NCBI GenBank assembly: GCA_964420035.1
Contig: CAYQQR010000057.1
Location: 1-21,105 of the forward strand
Length of the DNA: 21,105 nucleotides
Reading direction: 5' to 3'
Origin: CAYQQR01 sp964420035
Lineage (GTDB): Bacteria; Bacteroidota; Bacteroidia; Bacteroidales; SM23-62
The stretch's first letter is position 1; each line of letters opens with the position of its first letter. The notes below the pieces were generated by a model. It had not been told where the DNA came from and did no database searches. It was given only the letters and a program-made list of their open reading frames with translations. Shown in pieces: positions 21,097 through 21,105 of this stretch. Position numbers and translations under genes: made by a program.

Positions 21097-21105
21097 AAAT
21101 TAAAT

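Overview
The window looks like chromosome of a Bacteroidota bacterium (Bacteroidales-like). The clearest sign is promoter architecture: several leaders carry the TTTG / TAnnTTTG (-33/-7) elements typical of this phylum, two of them with exactly 19 nt spacing (tRNA-Gly and the HTH gene at 14072-14515). Starts mostly lack strong Shine-Dalgarno sequences. The gene families (VanZ-like, single-chain M16 peptidase, MerR-B12 regulator, SiaC-like DUF1987 protein) fit as well. No rRNA, CRISPR array, integrase or IS transposase is visible.

Layout. 1-722: tRNA-Gly(GCC) with its own promoter and terminator, then a VanZ-like membrane protein. 982-4622, minus strand: an ECF sigma factor, a MerR/B12 (CarH/LitR-type) regulator, an O-methyltransferase and an M16 peptidase. 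The leaders of the sigma and MerR genes share the same long inverted repeat (TTTGTTTAA-N17-TTAAACAAA), which points to a small, probably B12/light-responsive circuit. 4737-10955, plus strand: a DUF1360 membrane protein followed by a complete tripartite RND efflux operon (membrane fusion protein, permease, TolC-like channel). 10992-11396: a solitary SiaC-type regulatory protein. 11397-13955 is a degraded, repeat-rich stretch. It holds TTTTCAC-type intergenic repeats, an MNT/HEPN pair whose HEPN partner has an in-frame TGA, a palindromic Bacteroidota-type interspersed repeat, tRNA-Phe(GAA) with its terminator, and a decayed peptide-transporter pseudogene.

13960-21105 is visibly more AT-rich and is a defence island. 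On the minus strand it has the C-terminal remnant of a large Eco57I/PglX-like DNA methyltransferase, a short UvrD-like (SF1) helicase, a DUF262 + HNH (GmrSD/SspE-like) nuclease, and then an HTH/coiled-coil regulator flanked on both sides by GTAA-N4-TTAC palindromes. The methyltransferase remnant breaks off inside a 41-bp repeat (18792-18832) that recurs identically at 21056-21096. Between the two copies lie a truncated HTH protein and a complete AbiEi/AbiEii toxin-antitoxin pair preceded by a duplicated 58-bp leader. The simplest reading is that an AbiE cassette bounded by REP-like repeats split or replaced the front of a methyltransferase-helicase-nuclease defence operon.

The two most interesting items are the shared operator of the sigma/MerR pair and the methyltransferase-UvrD-DUF262 operon with its unusual HTH/palindrome control region. 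All functional statements rest on motif recognition by eye; no database search was run.
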